Made by a program: the position numbers and the translations under genes
Notes under the pieces: model-generated
Told to the model about the DNA's origin: nothing
What the model saw: only the letters and a program-made list of their open reading frames with translations
The model's database searches: none
In this document: piece by piece, positions 22,601-34,173 of the stretch
How the letters are laid out: the number at the start of each line of letters is the position of its first letter
How positions within the stretch are numbered: the stretch's first letter is position 1
Source: Pelodera strongyloides
Lineage: Eukaryota > Nematoda > Chromadorea > Rhabditida > Rhabditidae
Assembly (NCBI GenBank): GCA_036852015.1
Contig: JAANDG010000084.1
Location: 248,001-312,000, forward strand
Direction: 5' to 3'
DNA length: 64,000 nt

Positions 22601-25600
22601 ATAATTAATATAATTAATTCAAATTTCTAATTATAGTGTACCTGTTGTTTTCTCATTTGCAGGAGATCAGTCGGCTTGAGTGAACCGCCCTCAACGCGCT
22701 GAAGAAAATAGAGTAAAACATAGTTAAAATCCTCGAAGCGAACTCCGAGGACTTATACTACAATCTTCAAAACTTATCTGTAGATAACTCCTTTGATTAT
22801 TATTTCGAAATTACCGTTGTAACAATTCTACCGTAGGCGCATTTTGAAAAACTATGGATGCAAAGAAATTTTGGTCAGTTCAAAAGCAGTCCCGACCCTC
22901 GCCGTAAACTAAAACGCTGATAGGTAAGGAAGAAAGAGTCAACAAATAAAACCCACTATATAATGTAGCATGCACGTGATACAGTTCAAAACCACTCAAA
23001 AGACAAAATCGTGCAGTGTTGCTTATTTACCTCATGCTTATCATGCAAAGCGGTATGGCACGTGGTTTGTGAAAATTGAGCTCTATTTTGGTTTATCCTC
23101 TGCTCTATTCATATATAATCCTTTGCTTAAAATACATAAGAATGCCGTTAAGTTTCACAAAACGCATGCCATATCGCTTTAATAAATAAAGGAGTGCATA
23201 CTTGAATTCCCTTCTCTTCATCAGGGACACTCTGGGGAGAGTCCTCCAGATCAGTATCATCATCGGGGTTCGTCTCCGAAATTTCTTGGATCTTGATGTC
23301 GGCGTTGGGGTCGACTTTGGTGTCGGCGTTAGCGTCGGCGTTAGCGTCGGAGTCAGCTTCATCGTCGCCTCCGACGAACAGCAGAGTCGAACCCTGATTC
23401 TCGGGAATAGAAGCGATCATCACCTCCATCTACATGCAAAACAAGCGTGAAATGGTGAACTCGCAATCGGATTCAAGGATTGGAACAACTTTCATTTCAT
23501 GAACAGCTGACTTCTTACTTACGCATACTTATACGGCAATCAATATGATGCTCCTATAACACTGCAATACTCTCCACACATACAAATTCCCCATTACATA
23601 TGCACTGCAAACCTTTAAAACCCAAAGAATCCAACAGTGTGACTGCATCTGTGCACACTATCAACGAAAAAACGGAAACACTAATGTTAGTGCTGTCTTG
23701 CTTTCATGCCAAACACACCACCATATCACGTTATTGTTAGTGGCGAAGACACTCAGTACAGTATACCTCAATATCCTGTGCATCAATATTTTTCCCATTA
23801 ATATTAGTTAGTGGTGGTTTCCAGTGGTCAGATACATTGAGACTGAGACGTGTGGTGACATTAGTTTCCACAATGACCTACATAATACATGGATATTAAA
23901 GCGATGTGGCACGTGGTTTAGAAGCATATGCTGGAGCACTACGTTTTCAGGAATAACACGCAAATTTCAACGTCGAGCATGACAGTTTAAACCTGGACAG
24001 ATCCTCTATTTTCCATATATCGCTGACGAAGATTACACTATAGTTCGGAACTAAACGCAGGGATAGATAAACCTTTGTTTGATTATCTGTAGTTTACTTC
24101 AAGTGCAAGTGAGAGACATGCAAAGGGAGCATTTATGTGTGAATTAGTGATGTGATAAGTACCGTAGTTGATGTGCTGTTAAGATTTCCGGTGGAAGGAC
24201 AAATTAGTCGTCATCCTTTCTGATAACACGCTTTAGATCTTATTGGTCGTGAAATTTCATGCACTGATTTTAGTGGCCGAATTTATTATGGGGTTTCAAA
24301 GCATCCCAAAAATCCGGTGTGATTCTGTCAATTCTACCGTATTTTTGCACGAAACCAACATATATAATATGAAAAATTAAAAAAGTATTCTCGTGTAGCT
24401 CCAAACGGTAAATTTTCAGCATAATTTGAAACCCCATTATGCACTCAGTAGTGGGAAAGAAGTGCACAAAAATATAGTCAGACAAACATATATTCTTGAA
24501 TAAAAGCTAGGTGTCCAATAAAATACAGCAGGCACGTTCTGAGGTGTAATATTAAAAGGTAAAGTTGGTGATAATTGATTTCGCAAGAATCCCCGTTGTA
24601 TTTCATTTTACTACCGCGAGAGTCCTAAAGGCTTGACACTTGTCTACTGTATTTTATTCAACTCGGACCTCCACGGGAGAGAGTACCTCCTTGGGGAATG
24701 TATTCAATATTGAAGCTCACCTCGTTATCATCATCATCATCATCATTAGCATCTTCGTTGTTCAGATTTGTAATAAGGGAAAATCTCTGTGGTTGTTGGA
24801 CTTTCTGTGAAGGGGTGGTGTCCTGAAAAAAAATGTTATCAGACAATAAACTCCTATTGCTACTTATCTATTCCTTATTGATTATCATGATTGAATTGTT
24901 GTTGTGATTAATCGATTGATTGATATAGTTATCGATTTATTGATTGATAACGTACATCGTCGCTGAAGGCATTTCTCAACGAGGCAAATCCTCCAAAAGC
25001 CACCACAAGGGCCAGAGCTAGGATGGAAAGCAGAATCACGAAGAGAAGGGCGTGAAGAATAAAACCAAGGGTTGATGACTGAAAATAATTAATTATTTAA
25101 TAATTAATTAATTAGTTAATTTACTTATTTACCTATAAATGACACAAAATGGTGTTAATCAATTATATGCTGCAGGGTAACCAGTTAAAAAAAATAATTA
25201 TCATTGTTCAAATCAATAGAGCTTTATTTGATTAGCAACAATCTAGGAACAGGTACTATGCTGCTTACTTCTCAATTCGACAATATCTAGCATGCGCCTG
25301 AGCGGAGACATAAACTACGCTCATGCCAAGGCGTAAGCTTTGGGCCTAAGCCCACGCCCCGACCTAAACCTGGGCTTGAGCCACTGATCCGAATCAACAT
25401 ATCCCCCACCTTCTTCTGTGTTCTCTCTGTGTGAATATGAACGGGGAGGATTGGAGTGGGAGGGGAGGTAACAGTGAATACCTGGAAAGAAACAGAAATT
25501 ATAAACAAAATATTAAATATCGTTTACAGTGGACATTTCCTGTAGTGTGCTTGCATTTAGCAAATAACCAAAGTTTTGCTACGAGTTTTGGTTTCTTTCC

Positions 25601-25784
25601 AATTTTGGTTACATGATTGGATGCGTAAACATTTGTTTGTAAGAAAGGACATCTTGGGGAGAATATCTTTATAGTTAATAATTTAAACACCTTATTTCCA
25701 ATGTCTTACCTTTGGCTCCTTGCTCTCCTCCTTCTCTGGGACTCCCTCCCCGTCCGCCTTAGGCGGAGTCATTAACTTTGTCAT
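16608..25784 (-). CDS. Single-pass membrane protein with Gln/Met-rich outer region
   Basis: About 791 aa; orthologue not recognised. Minus-strand exons: 25784-25710, 25481-25410, 25078-24956, 24822-24721, 23877-23767, 23429-23202, 22698-22642, 22226-22095, 21862-21593, 21282-21193, 20342-19974, 19589-19515, 19412-19332, 19161-19065, 18705-18578, 18095-17988, 17466-17402, 17063-16991, 16727-16608. Nearly all junctions are phase 0. A ~49-residue charged N-terminus precedes one membrane helix (residues ~53-78, LGFILHALLFVILLSILALA), so type II topology is expected. Then come an Asp run, two N-glycosylation sites (NVT, NVS), an acidic Asp/Ala repeat, and a long Gln/Met-rich region of QQQWAQQR-type repeats. 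The C-terminus is acidic and Pro/Glu-rich, ending DSVKAVAA. The start is immediately after a TTGCAG acceptor, suggesting trans-splicing. The end of exon 24822-24721 is the least certain boundary. Function unknown; the Gln-rich part resembles prion-like pqn proteins in composition only. Confidence 0.8.
17545..17875. repeat. GC-rich inverted repeat (GGCCGGTGYGCGGCCT type)
   Basis: Alternating copies of CCGGTGCGCGGCGTACAC and, inverted, GTAGGCCGCACACCGGCC with TGGGCC-rich spacers, in an intron of the Q-rich gene. A smaller copy with the same arms is at 45048-45147. Confidence 0.6.
18125..18470 (+). repeat. Possible retroelement 3' remnant
   Basis: Intron sequence that looks unlike its neighbours and ends ATGGAATGGAATAAAG before an AT-rich tail, as short retroelement copies often do. 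No coding domain visible. Weakly supported. Confidence 0.3.
19797..19965 (+). repeat. Dispersed repeat shared with 26165-26345
   Basis: TTTGAACAATGTATTGAACTA ... CCCTTGACTAAAGGAG ... ATTTATTTA matches the block at 26268-26341, and TGTCATCTGGAGCTC upstream also matches. Probably the 3' end of a retroposon; here in an intron of the Q-rich gene. Confidence 0.5.
20444..20886. mobile_element. Foldback element with CTAGAGTGGGG termini
   Basis: Termini CTAGAGTGGGGTCATAATGG and, inverted, GTTTTGGCCCCACTCTAG, flanked by TTTGAA on both sides (20438-20443 and 20887-20892), a probable 6-bp target duplication. The interior has inverted CCGGGTTGACCCG-type blocks. No frame of its own. In an intron of the Q-rich gene. 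Confidence 0.6.
21965..22035 (-). repeat. tRNA-like element
   Basis: Minus strand carries GGTTCGATTTCC (B box-like) and a weak A-box TGGTGGAGTCGTGG. Degenerate; in an intron of the Q-rich gene. Confidence 0.4.
22281..22440. repeat. Fold-back repeat, CTCGGGTCGACGG arms
   Basis: ATTCTCGGGTCGACGGGAA on the left and TTCCGTCGACCCGAGAAT on the right, with inner arms CGTTTGGGA/TCCCAAACG and TATGCAAAT/ATTTGCATA. About 160 bp, in an intron of the Q-rich gene. Confidence 0.7.
23045..23182. repeat. Fold-back repeat, GCGGTATGACACGTGG family
   Basis: AAAGCGGTATGGCACGTGGT at the left and CATGCCATATCGCTTTAA at the right; same family as 9135-9280 and 34283-34441. It ends about 20 bp from an exon boundary of the Q-rich gene. 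Confidence 0.6.
24285..24440. repeat. Fold-back repeat, ATGGGGTTTCAAAG family
   Basis: Ends ATGGGGTTTCAAAGCATC and GAAACCCCAT form inverted termini; inner shared motifs are CTACCGTATTTTTGCACGAAA and GATTCTGTCAAT. Other copies: 39004-39171, 46944-47100, 57406-57562. Confidence 0.7.
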
Positions 25785-26164
25785 CTGCAATTGTTGGATA
25801 ATTATTCTTGTGCTTTGATAATCGATAAATTGATGCAAAACACGAAGATAGAATATCCGTTTTGGCAAGAACAGATACGCAAGAGGAAGATATACTGGAT
25901 CGAGATTGCGCGGTCTCAACGTAAATAGTAGGTTCGCGCACTACTGATTCAGCCGGAAGCGTTGAGCTCCCAGGTCCCAGGTAAGAAAGGGTCATGTATC
26001 GAAAACAAGCGAACCTAATAACTTTGGTTACACATGGAACAAACCATAAGTGCTCTACTCTACTCGCTCACATCGATAAAGATAAGGTGAGATCTACCTC
26101 CAGCAGAAACAAGTAAACTATCTATGATGGTTCAGTGCTTGAAGTACTTATGATCACCACCCGG

Positions 26165-26345
26165 CGAGGGAATCATGGGCGATCCCTCCTTTCGCCAGCC
26201 CGAAGAGGTCGAGCAATTTGTCATCTGGAACTCGTCGCCTAATGGTAAGCTCAGTATCGCTGTTATAAGCTTTGAACAATGTATTGAGCCGCCCTTGAAT
26301 AAAGGAGAACTCTTGTGGCGTAAAAGATTTATTTATTTAGTTTTA
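26165..26345 (+). repeat. Dispersed repeat shared with 19797-19965
   Basis: Shares TTTGAACAATGTATTGA, CCCTTGAATAAAGGAG and AGATTTATTTATT with 19797-19965. It contains an ATG-led frame with a good donor (GTAAGC), which looks like an exon but is explained by the repeat. Confidence 0.5.
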
Positions 26346-27622
26346 TTTATGGTAAGCTCTTTATGGTTAAAAGGAAATAAAACTTAAAAAAATAATAATC
26401 GCACTCTATAACGTAACTAGTGGCTGCTCGTAAATGGCTGGATATTTACAAAAGGGGAAATTTTTGAGTGGAAAATATCCAGAATTGGAGTGGAGTAGGG
26501 CGATGGACAGGTAAAGGTAAAAGGAAACTGGATCGACCGCAATTGGAAAATTGTTGAGGGCAATCAACCTTTCTCTTTCTCTCATTCTCTCTCTCTCCCT
26601 CTCTCTCTCACTCTCTCTCTCCCTCACCCTCCCTCTCTCCCTTTCTCTCACGCTTCAACATCTACTTAGTTAAGCCTATTCTTCAGGTAGGATATACTTC
26701 TGGATTCAACGAAAAATAATAATAAGAAAAATCGTCGAATAATCCAGTAAAGGTAATACAAGTCACCACAGACGTGTATAAAAAATGACAAGACAAAAAT
26801 AAGACTTCCCATTTTATTCTATACTAAATGATAAACACACATAAAGAAAATCGCATGATACTGTTTGTCTACAGAAGATAGTAGAATTGATATGTAGAAA
26901 CACTTTGTCATACACCGTATGAGGAAAATATAGAGAAGATAGATATAAACGAAAAATAACCAACAAATGGGAGCTAGAGAGGGCGAGAAAGAGAGGGCGA
27001 CATTGAGAGAGAGAGAAAAACAGAGAGAGGAGAGATAAAGATAGGGTATTGTTGATTACAGATTATCTGTGAAGAGCACAACAACAAAAAATAATAATAC
27101 AAAAGTTGCAGTAACCAAAAAATGGGCGGAGTTTCATCCTTTTTTCGAGAATTCTCCTATTATACTCCCCATGACAACACGGTGGTACTGTATCTGTTGT
27201 TGTGAAAGAAACTGATGAGGCGGAGAGAACCACAAACATTTGGTGAAGGGAGAGGTAAGGGAATATAACCCGAGCGCTAAGCGTCTTAACTTTGCCTACC
27301 GAGGGTTTTAAAGAGGTAGGGAGAAATCATCGTTTCCTAGCTGTGGTGCTGTGGGAAATGATTTCCAGATCGACTGGGAAGGAAACGTTTTGAGGTGGTT
27401 TAGTATAAGTGTGTAGATAGAGTCTCCTAGACCTTTTGTGACTAGAAAGGCGTTGTAGAATGTAGATTTAACTTGCTACTCTATGTGAATGATATAGAAG
27501 TTATTGTTGCAAAAAAAAATTGAAAAAAAAAGGAATATTTGAATTGAAGAAAAACGGAGCCATTTGCGGATGCGATTTGCAAATCCTGTGCAAGGTTGAC
27601 AAACCAATTGAGGAGTTCAAGG

Positions 27623-28062
27623 TTAAAGGATCGCAGTCACTACAAAATCGTCGTTTTTCTTCGAGTTTACTTGTATTTAGTAAAGAATAGAGACAAATAC
27701 TTTACCAAAACCGAATAATTTGAATTCCAACTCAGGGAGTGAACACGTAGAAAAGTAGTTCTACTTAATTACCGCAGGATCACGAAACGTGTTCATTGAG
27801 CTGCTTCCCGATCGGGAGTATGCAAATTATTTCGGCAAATATCTGCATAATATATCTTTACATATACTGCAAGGGTCTGCAGGCATATCACTACACGTTT
27901 CATAATCCCGCGGTAGTTAAGTAGAACTACTTTTCTACTTGTTCACCCCCTGAGTTGGAATTCAAATTATTCGGTTTTGGTAAAGTATGTTTCTTTATTC
28001 TTTACTAAATTTAAGTAAACTCGAAGCAAAATGATGATTTTGGAGTGACTGCGATCCTTTAA
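27623..28062. mobile_element. TTAA-ended fold-back element (about 440 bp)
   Basis: Left TTAAAGGATCGCAGTCACT and right AGTGACTGCGATCCTTTAA are exact inverted ends. Further arms match for over 100 bp (AACCGAATAATTTGAATTCC, AAAGTAGTTCTACTTAA). TTAA at both ends suggests piggyBac-type or PALTTTAAA-type mobilisation. A GCGGCATGGCACGTGG-family fragment starts within the same terminal TTTAAA. Confidence 0.75.
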
Positions 28063-29992
28063 AGCGGCATGGCACGTGGTTTGAATCCCATAATGATATA
28101 TGCTAATTGACTCCATTCTGAACCTGAACCGTTCAAAGTGGAACACAATTTGCATACAAGAGAATCAGACTCCACGTTAGGGAAAACTGAATTACAATTA
28201 TAACAAGTGACATAAGAGTGGAAATAATGTTCTAGGTTGATTTTTCAAGTGAACTAACCTTCAACGACATTTAAGGAAACCTTTTCTTTAAAAAATTTAA
28301 AATGTTATTGGGACGTGGAAAGGGAAAAAGGAAATAACGCGAAATGGTCTATTTCTATTCCTAACAATGAACAGAACAATGAATTTCACGATATAATATA
28401 GCAAACTGATTAAGTCAGCAAACAAATTGTGGAGATGGAGGAAATTCATGAGGGTTGACATCCGACAGCGTTCCACAAACAACAAAAAATGTGGACACGC
28501 TTCCTACCTCAAACGTAACGTAAGATCAAACAAACAAACACATGGATAAACAAACTTTCATTTACATAGTCAAATAATTGGAACTGTGAGGTGTACGAGG
28601 CCTATAGTTAGTGAACGTCTTTTGGGTCAAGAACCCGAGTACGGTAATTTACCAGTACTCGTAAGACGTACCGCTAAGTGGGTTAGTTTGGCAGTCTCGT
28701 CAGTCTCTGTGAAGGTTTGGGTGATAGAATAACGAGTGGGCGGAGCTAACCTGCTCTGTCACAGTACTCAATTTGGGGCCGCCAATTACCGTAGTCTCAC
28801 AAGAAAACACATTGATTGTTTTCGGAGAAGGAGAGAAATTGAGACAGAGATTTCTCTGTTTCTCTGTCATACTCTTGTCTCTCTCTTCACTCTCTTTCTC
28901 GCTGTGATTGACTCTCGCTCCTTCATCCCTCTCCTCTCTCTCTCTCTCTCTCCTCCCTCTCTTTCTCCCTCACTCTGAATCTTATCTACCTCTTTAATCA
29001 CAAAGGGAAGCTTCATCAAAGTTCTACATATGTTTAGTTTTCCTTATTTTTCAGTTTCTTCATTTGCATTCGTCATACGTACAGACACAAAAAAAGCCAA
29101 AAATGGCTATCGGAAGCCTTCGCTAAATCCGAAAATCATTGTTCATTTATACAGTACAAGATAGAAACCCCACTTTTTACGGTTTTTCTCTAATTCGCCG
29201 AATTTTGATGACGAGTTAGTTGGAGAAGTGTAGAGCATTGGTCAAATTGGGAAATATGAAGAGAGTTGAGAGAGGGAGAGAAGAGAGAATGCGAGGGAGA
29301 GGAACGCACAATCATAGAGACTGAATAACAGGTGATTCTTAAGATAACCCGATTGATCTTCAGGGAGGAAACAGGGTTCAAGAGTAAATCATGCATGGTT
29401 ATTAGAATAAATGATAAGTCGCAATGCTCGACACAGTGGTAATAGGGAAATAGGGCACCGATGTGTAGGATATCAGGCAGTTGGTTCTTGAACGATGGGT
29501 ATTTAATGCCCACTAATCATACCGGCTGAATCACCGGTCCATTTTCTATATCTATATCAAGCAAAGAGTACAGTAATCAGTTTCAACAATGCAATTGCGG
29601 ACTGTGCAATTAGAAAGCATCCAAGGTGCACGTTGTTGAACTAGTCAGGTTCCAAACTGTACCATAAGAAGAGCGTTCGAAAATCGAATAAGCCCAAATC
29701 TAAAGGATATCTACGTGCTAGGAACTGTTCGGCTTCAAGGGGACACACGATAGAGAGGAGAGAGAGATAGAGATAGAAAGATATAGAGAGAGAGATCGAG
29801 AGATTGAGAGAGACAAACAGAGAGATGGAGAGAGAAAGAGAATAACATTAGAAACAAGAATTGATGCATTAACCCGTTCTTCCTTTTTGGGGAAGGAAAC
29901 GCTGAAAGCCAGTTTCGAGCCGGACACCCTTGGCTAAATAGGGGAAGCCAATTCAGCATAATGAATGAGTATGAGAATGAGAACATTGAACA

Positions 29993-30070
29993 CATGGTCT
30001 AGTGGATAGAGCAGTAGTTCAGAGGGCTGAGGCGGAGGGCTCAAGAAGGCTGGTTCGATTCCGGTTGGCT
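29993..30070 (+). repeat. tRNA-like element
   Basis: TGGTCTAGTGGATAGAGC (A box) and GGTTCGATTCC (perfect B box) with a long variable arm; the stems do not close well. Probably a tRNA-derived repeat, but the promoter boxes look usable. Confidence 0.55.
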
Positions 30071-30614
30071 ATTTTTTAAATGGAGAAGAGTGGTTTTATG
30101 AAAATTAAAGAGGAAGGGTGTTTAACAATTACACTTTGTTTCGCCTGATGATAAAAACTTCGTCGCATAGCATAACATGTTTCTGAAACGTATTTTGGAC
30201 AACTGCATTTCCATATGTTGTATGCAAATGATATAATTAGCAAAGAACTATTCATAAATTGTAAAGTTACGTGGAGACTGACAAGTTCTCTGGAACCTGA
30301 ACGAAATTTAAAAGAAGCAAATAAGCGCAATTTTCACGCGGTTTGCGTTCTCTAGGACCCATTATCAAATCAAATGTTTTGATCAAATCAGAATAAATAG
30401 TTCTTCAACAGGCCAAGAACCACCGAAGATGGTCGGAAACCAGTTTTTTTTTCAATTTTGTATTTTGTAAAATTCAGAGAAGATCAGCGCCTTGAGACGT
30501 TCTTCTTCAGCAAATCGTTCACATGTTTCAGCCGAGTGCAATTCTTATTTCAAGTGTTGTTCAAGGTCTTTTCCCTCTAAATAACCTTCCATACCCATAC
30601 GGAAGGAAATAGAC

Positions 30615-30618
<4 letters not shown>

Positions 30619-30662
<44 letters not shown>

Positions 30663-30668
30663 AAGAAA
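30619..30668. repeat. (GA)n microsatellite
   Basis: Pure GAGAGA run followed by GAAA repeats. Similar GA tracts recur at 29748-29840 and 30822-30877. Confidence 0.95.
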
Positions 30669-31279
30669 GAAAGAGAGACAACGAGACAAAAGGCTGGAGA
30701 AAAAAACATATTCAGATAGAGAGAATTATGAACTGACAGTCATATTATTTGGAGAGAAATAGTTACGAACAGACAATAATACTAGAAAGATAGAGATCCA
30801 TAGAGAGAGGGGGCTACAACGAGAGAGATAGAGACACAGAGAGAGATAGAGAATGTGAAAGAGAGAGAGAGAGAGAATCGTTTTTTGTTGTAACTCCAAA
30901 TCGAAAAATAATGATGTTGGGGCTCCGAAAAAAGAGCGCGGGTCAAAATCGATGCTGTATATGGGGGACGGGCGCGGGAGGGCGCTGGGAACTGGGAGCG
31001 CGCACGTAGGTGGGCAAGGGTGAGTGGGAGACACCTTGTTTGGGCGCTGAGCGGGTATAGTGGGCGCGGGAAGGGCTCTTGAAGAACAACGCAATCATAA
31101 CAAGAGCGTTGGAATAGACAACCGGACTGTGGGAGGACCAGAACTCAATAGAACATATTAGCATACGGAGTGACAAGTGGGTAGATTGAAGTAGATTGGG
31201 AATTATTGATTGATCTAATCAAACTATATCAATAATTGTTTGTTGGCGTGCTGCTGGAGGGATGCCGTCATTTTGAACA

Positions 31280-31475
31280 GATATTTTCCAAAATCAGAGC
31301 TTCTTGCGACTCCCAGTATATGATTCAAAAACACGTATTAAAGTGCTTTATTCTTGCAGGATGTTTGTTGTTCCTGATGATGGCGTAAGCCGAAACCGGT
31401 CGAATAAAGCACTTTAATACGTGTTTTTGAATCATATACTGGGAGTCGCAAGAAGCTCTGATTTTGGAAAATATC
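31280..31475. repeat. Perfect 74-bp inverted repeat around a ribozyme-like loop
   Basis: Left arm 31280-31353 and right arm 31402-31475 are exact reverse complements over all 74 bases, from GATATTTTCCAAAATC to AAAGTGCTTTATTC. The 48-base loop (31354-31401) holds the hammerhead-like core. The identity of the arms points to a recent origin or gene conversion. No target duplication was recognised at its ends. Confidence 0.92.
31368..31407 (+). ncRNA. Hammerhead ribozyme-like motif (minimal, short stem III)
   Basis: Core elements in correct order: CTGATGA at 31374-31380; helix II GGC (31382-31384), GTAA loop, GCC (31389-31391); GAAA at 31392-31395; then CCGGTC with the expected cleavage after C31401. 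Helix I can form locally between TTGTTC (31368-31373) and GAATAA (31402-31407). Helix III would be only ACC/GGT with no loop, as in minimal hammerheads of Penelope-like retroelements that cleave as dimers (family knowledge). There is one extra U after CTGATGA. Cleavage activity is inferred, not shown. Confidence 0.6.
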
Positions 31476-33628
31476 TATATCAATAATTATCGATCGAGCT
31501 AATTGCAGTAGCCGGGAAGTATCCATCGAGTTAATTGTATTGGATGTGAATTATCAATTATCTATTTGGGATATTTTCGACTGATCTTATGAAACCGATA
31601 TTATAATGAAATCTTGGACCATTTACACAGGCTATGATTACGGTAGTGTGCGAGTTTTGGAAAGCCGCATGTGTACTTATTTTGGTCCACAGAAACCGTC
31701 GAGATGTATATCTGTACATCTGAAGAAAGAAAATCTTGCTTGTAATAAATATGATGAGTAAACAAGTCAAAATGCATTCATTGTACCAGGCACGGAATGG
31801 TGGGCACTACGGATTGCAAATACATTTCTGAAAGTATAATTTGGTTATATACTTACTAGCTAGCCGTCGGGCATTAGTGAATCATGGCCATGAGGGGTCA
31901 GAAGTATGATACTGCATAAAATTAGAATTATTGCTAGGCCTCTAGGATGGTTTCTTTAAAAACTCAGGCTCACATGAGGATGTTACGTACGTCGTATGTT
32001 CTATCCAGTAGCCTCGATTCACCTAAAACATAGAGGACTATAAACATCAATCGATAGTTTTCACTGAAAGTGTTTATAGGAAACATTACACATTTATATC
32101 AACAACGTATTATGTATATGTCTTCCCTTAATTTTGATAAACAATTTCACAATCACTTTCTTTGCCTTTTCTTCTAATAACTTGTGATTGTCAAACTCAT
32201 TTTTCTCTCCTTTTCTCAATTGTAAACTATAGTTCCGCACCAAAATCGTCATTTTCTTTATGTGAACGATTTTGCATTTCGGGAAGAAAGAAAACATCTC
32301 AAAACGTTTTCGGATCACAAATGGGGTCAGAGCGGGAGAAACCGGGAAACTTCCCGGGTGACAAGCTCCCGTTTCTCCCCAGGGGGTATTTAGCCTAACC
32401 CCTTCGGTTATATCCCTTCGGTAAGCTTTCTCTACCGCTCACCACTGTCTATCATCACTTTAGGCCTTTAGGAGCGTACACCGGTTCAGAGCATCAAAAA
32501 AGGTGCCTTAGAAAAGCTAGAGGTTCATCACAAGTTATGGATAACTGAGAAAAGAACTGAACTCGGCGAAATATTAATTATCTAGAAAAATTAGATTTGA
32601 AGTCAGTAGTTGGCAATTAGCAAGAGCAGACCAATTCATTTCAATCAGACAGGTACGTCTAATGGGAAGACGTTGTCTAGAGCAGCGCAGGCACTTCGGC
32701 TCGTCGGATAGGCGCCTGCCCCAGCCAAGGCAGACCAAACATTACTTGCATTGGCAGCAATTTTTGTTCAGGCTCACGAAAACCAGTATAAGTGGACACT
32801 TACTAGTTTGAAACTTGAAACAAATTCTCTACCTAGAGTTTCTTTTAAAATTGTTTTCTTCTCGGTTTTATGAATACCTTGGATCGAACCTCTCGGAAAA
32901 CACATACATTGTATACAAATGGTGTGTGAAACAACCGTAATGGATGAATAGAGAGATAAGGAGAGAGAGAGAGCCAGAGAGAGAACGAGAGAGAGAGAGA
33001 GAAGTAAAGAAAAGAAAAATAGAGAAAAACCAGAAACAATATACCGTACGCTGCAAATTCAAATTCACGCCGATTAACATTCAGCGAATAGCTATTTACC
33101 TACAGTATTTTTATACAAAGAAACAAAAAAGGCTTCGACAACGAAAACAACCTTTAAAGGAGATGACCCATGCCTTTGAACATACATCAGTCCTGTTTTT
33201 TGTTCAATTTCTTCCCTTTGGTGACTGAAAATGATGGTATTTTTAAGATTATCTCTCTCTTGAGAATGCCTCTTTTCTACTTATAACTAGAAGTTGTAAA
33301 AAGAGCGCAGGACTACTTACTTTCTTCTTACAGTGGAAAAAGCAAGAGAATCTTCTTTTACTTTCGACTTAAAAAATGATGGCTGGCAATAAATTACAAT
33401 AGAGACCGTCATAAGTTTTGCAGAATAACTTGGTTGCTTATGTTCATGAACAGAATTAGATGAATGTTTAAGTTAAAGTAACAAAGACGGATCCTTTAGA
33501 GTTAACGAAGTCGTGATAAATGAAGAAAAACTACTTACCGTCCTCATTAAAGGGATCGGCTCACCTCAAATCGTGTCTGTTTTTTCTGTTTCTTTATTTT
33601 CTATAAGGGATAATAAAAATTTGGAATA

Positions 33629-33838
33629 CAAAAAGTAGTGTTATATTTCAATACGCACGAAGATATTAGGTGATAAAGTGGTGGATCGATCGGCCCGAAA
33701 TGAAAAAGTGTTAATTGTCCCATACCCATACTCATACAAACTAGGCAGGACAATTACACTTTTTCATTTCGGGCCGATCGATCCACCACTTTATCACCTA
33801 ATATCTTCGTGAGTATTGAAATATAACATTACTTTTTG
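33629..33838. repeat. Near-perfect fold-back of about 210 bp
   Basis: Left AAAAAGTAGTGTTATATTTC and right GAAATATAACATTACTTTTT, with inner arms TGGATCGATCGGCCCGAAAT and ATTTCGGGCCGATCGATCCA nearly identical for ~90 bp. Short AT-rich loop. Lies ~340 bp upstream of the small membrane-protein gene. Confidence 0.85.
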
Positions 33839-34173
33839 TAAATATAACATTAAATCAAATTTTTATTATGCCACGTGATACTCAAGATAATTAAAACCAT
33901 GGCCATTCAATTGATGCTTGTCAACCTTTCATCATATTGATGCACACATTTTATGTGTTAATAAATATTTAATATTTACGTGGCTTGCGAATAAACATAG
34001 TATTCGCATAGACTTATCGAGCATGCGAGCATGTGCTTCGAAAATAATTGGTTGAAACATAGCATGCCTGCATACAGTGCTGCTAAACAAATTTGCATAT
34101 TATACATGAAAATCCCTAATAAAGGCATAGAAATGTGTTTTCCACTCAGTTCCTAGTCTACAAGTTTCCTATA

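Larger units (their letters stand above)
25785..34173. other. 8.4-kb gene-poor region with repeats
   Basis: Lies between the start of the Q-rich gene (minus) and the small membrane protein (plus), so it holds both promoters. A minus-strand frame at about 25840-25990 has protein-like composition but no convincing splice sites. Contents: dispersed repeat (26165-26345), GA/CT tracts (26574-26650, 28937-28978, 29748-29840, 30619-30668, 30822-30877), fold-backs (27623-28062, 31280-31475, 33629-33838) and a tRNA-like element (29993-30070). Confidence 0.6.

Noticed and set aside
26175..26246. ATG-led exon (MGDPSFRQPEEVEQ) with GTAAGC donor, plus strand
   Set aside because: Lies inside a repeat shared with 19797-19965 and no following exon was found.
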